A stretch of 6,679 bases of DNA from Candidatus Methanovirga meridionalis. GTDB lineage: Archaea > Methanobacteriota > Methanobacteria > Methanobacteriales > Methanobacteriaceae. A model generated the notes under the pieces. It had not been told where the DNA came from and did not search any database. It was given only the letters and a program-made list of their open reading frames with translations. The position numbers were made by a program, and so were the translations under genes. This document shows, one piece after another, positions 5,855 through 6,679 of the stretch (position 1 is the stretch's first letter; every line of letters starts with the position of its first letter). Where the stretch lies: the NCBI GenBank assembly GCA_031289325.1, contig JAITPS010000124.1, forward strand, positions 1 to 6,679, in the 5' to 3' direction.

Positions 5855-6679
5855 ATGTATGAAAATATTAAAGATGGATTTAAAGTGATTGACCGTGATC
5901 ATGAATTAAAAATTAGTACTGCGAGGGATTTAGTTGAAAAAGAAAGTGAAGCTTTATTACTTGAGAAAATGAGTGAATCAGATTTCTTTGATGAATATTT
6001 GAAGGATAGTTATAATCCTTTAGGTCAGAAAAGTTTTAATCCTGTTGATTTGTTAAGTGTGAAAGTTATGGGTTTTATTAGGGGTTGTTTTTCTGATCGT
6101 GGACTTTGTAAGAGGCTTGAGGAATTTGTATTGGAGTATTTTTTAGCTGGTGGAAAGATTTGATCATAAGACTGTTACTATTTTAAAACGGAAACATCCG
6201 CTGTTAATAGATTTAGCCATGAAATGGGGTTTAAAAGTTGGTGAAGTGCTTGAAATCATTGATAAAAGAACTTTCTATTTAGATGGGATGAAAACAAAAG
6301 CTTATTCTAACTCAAATAAGAATATATTTTACTGCGATATAATCGCCTCTGAAATAGGTCAATACGATAAAAACATATTCAAAACAGATGATGAACATGA
6401 TTTTGAATATTATGATTTGAAGTATGGGTGGGAAGCCTTAGGAATAACTGAAAACCATTTTAAGGCATGTAAAGATAAATTAAAAGGAAATCATATTTGT
6501 TAAATTATGAAAAGTTGAATAAAATATTAAATGGGAAAAACATTCTTTTAGAACATATGCACCTATTTTTAAGAAATTTTATTGATAGAATAATTAAGCA
6601 GATCGTTCTTAGAGTTGAACAAAGAGTTAGAAAGAATGATAAAGTTAATTATTCTTTAGATGAGATAAGATATTTCGTT
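5855..6679 (+). pseudogene. Frameshifted DDE-type transposase (DUF772/IS1182-like), 3' end outside window
   Basis: The gene is read in three pieces: 5855-6163 (102 aa), ~6153-6503 (frame +1), and ~6482-6679 (back in the first frame, open at the window edge). Piece one has the N-terminal domain of IS1182/IS5-like transposases around residues 50-102: YNPLGQKSFNPVDLL, a GFIRG helix, then YFLAGG. Piece two continues with FDHKTVTILKRKHP, matching the family's 'GG..PDHKTI..FR' signature, and FYLDGMKTKAYSNSNKN, which resembles the region of the first catalytic Asp (FIDGTKIEANANK). Piece three is a Lys/Glu/Leu-rich helical stretch. The first break can be mended by restoring two bases near 6155-6158 (AAGA from AAGAGA). 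The second lies between 6479 and 6503. The intact promoter and ribosome binding site suggest recent decay. Programmed frameshifting is an alternative but no classic slippery site is seen. The family call is from motifs; a relation to the methanogen element ISM1 was not testable. Confidence 0.65.

Overview
The window looks like archaeal DNA from an AT-rich, gut-type member of the Methanobacteriales (Methanobrevibacter or Methanosphaera are the best guesses). The evidence is the very low G+C between genes, a TATA box with a purine-rich upstream element, GGTG-type ribosome binding sites, and a giant secreted protein built like the 'adhesin-like proteins' of these methanogens, including the NWWG motif typical of their beta-helix domains. 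The genus assignment is inference from style, not from a marker gene.

Layout. Positions 1-272 (+) hold the 3' part of a group II intron. It has the first ~31 codons of a reverse transcriptase/maturase that has lost almost all of its body, then a hairpin, then a textbook 34-nt domain V and a domain VI with a bulged adenosine. The 5' ribozyme domains lie before the window. Positions 276-614 are a gene-free, extremely AT-rich spacer that carries the likely terminator of the next gene. Positions 615-5324 (-) are one intact 1569-codon gene for a secreted adhesin-like protein: signal peptide, beta-helix, two Ig-like repeats, a second beta-helix, an alanine-rich plus hydrophobic segment, and four more Ig-like repeats. 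Positions 5341-5854 are a divergent promoter region. Positions 5855-6679 (+) are a transposase gene of the DUF772/IS1182-like type, broken by two frameshifts that together restore the first frame; it runs off the window end.

How it fits together. The only clearly intact gene is the surface protein. It is flanked by the remains of two unrelated mobile elements, a retroelement and a DNA transposon. This is the picture expected of an accessory, rearrangement-prone locus for a strain-variable cell-surface protein. No operon, defence system, CRISPR array, tRNA or rRNA was seen. The most notable points are the ORF-collapsed intron with an intact catalytic core, and the unusual hydrophobic segment in the middle of the adhesin, which has no recognisable C-terminal anchor.
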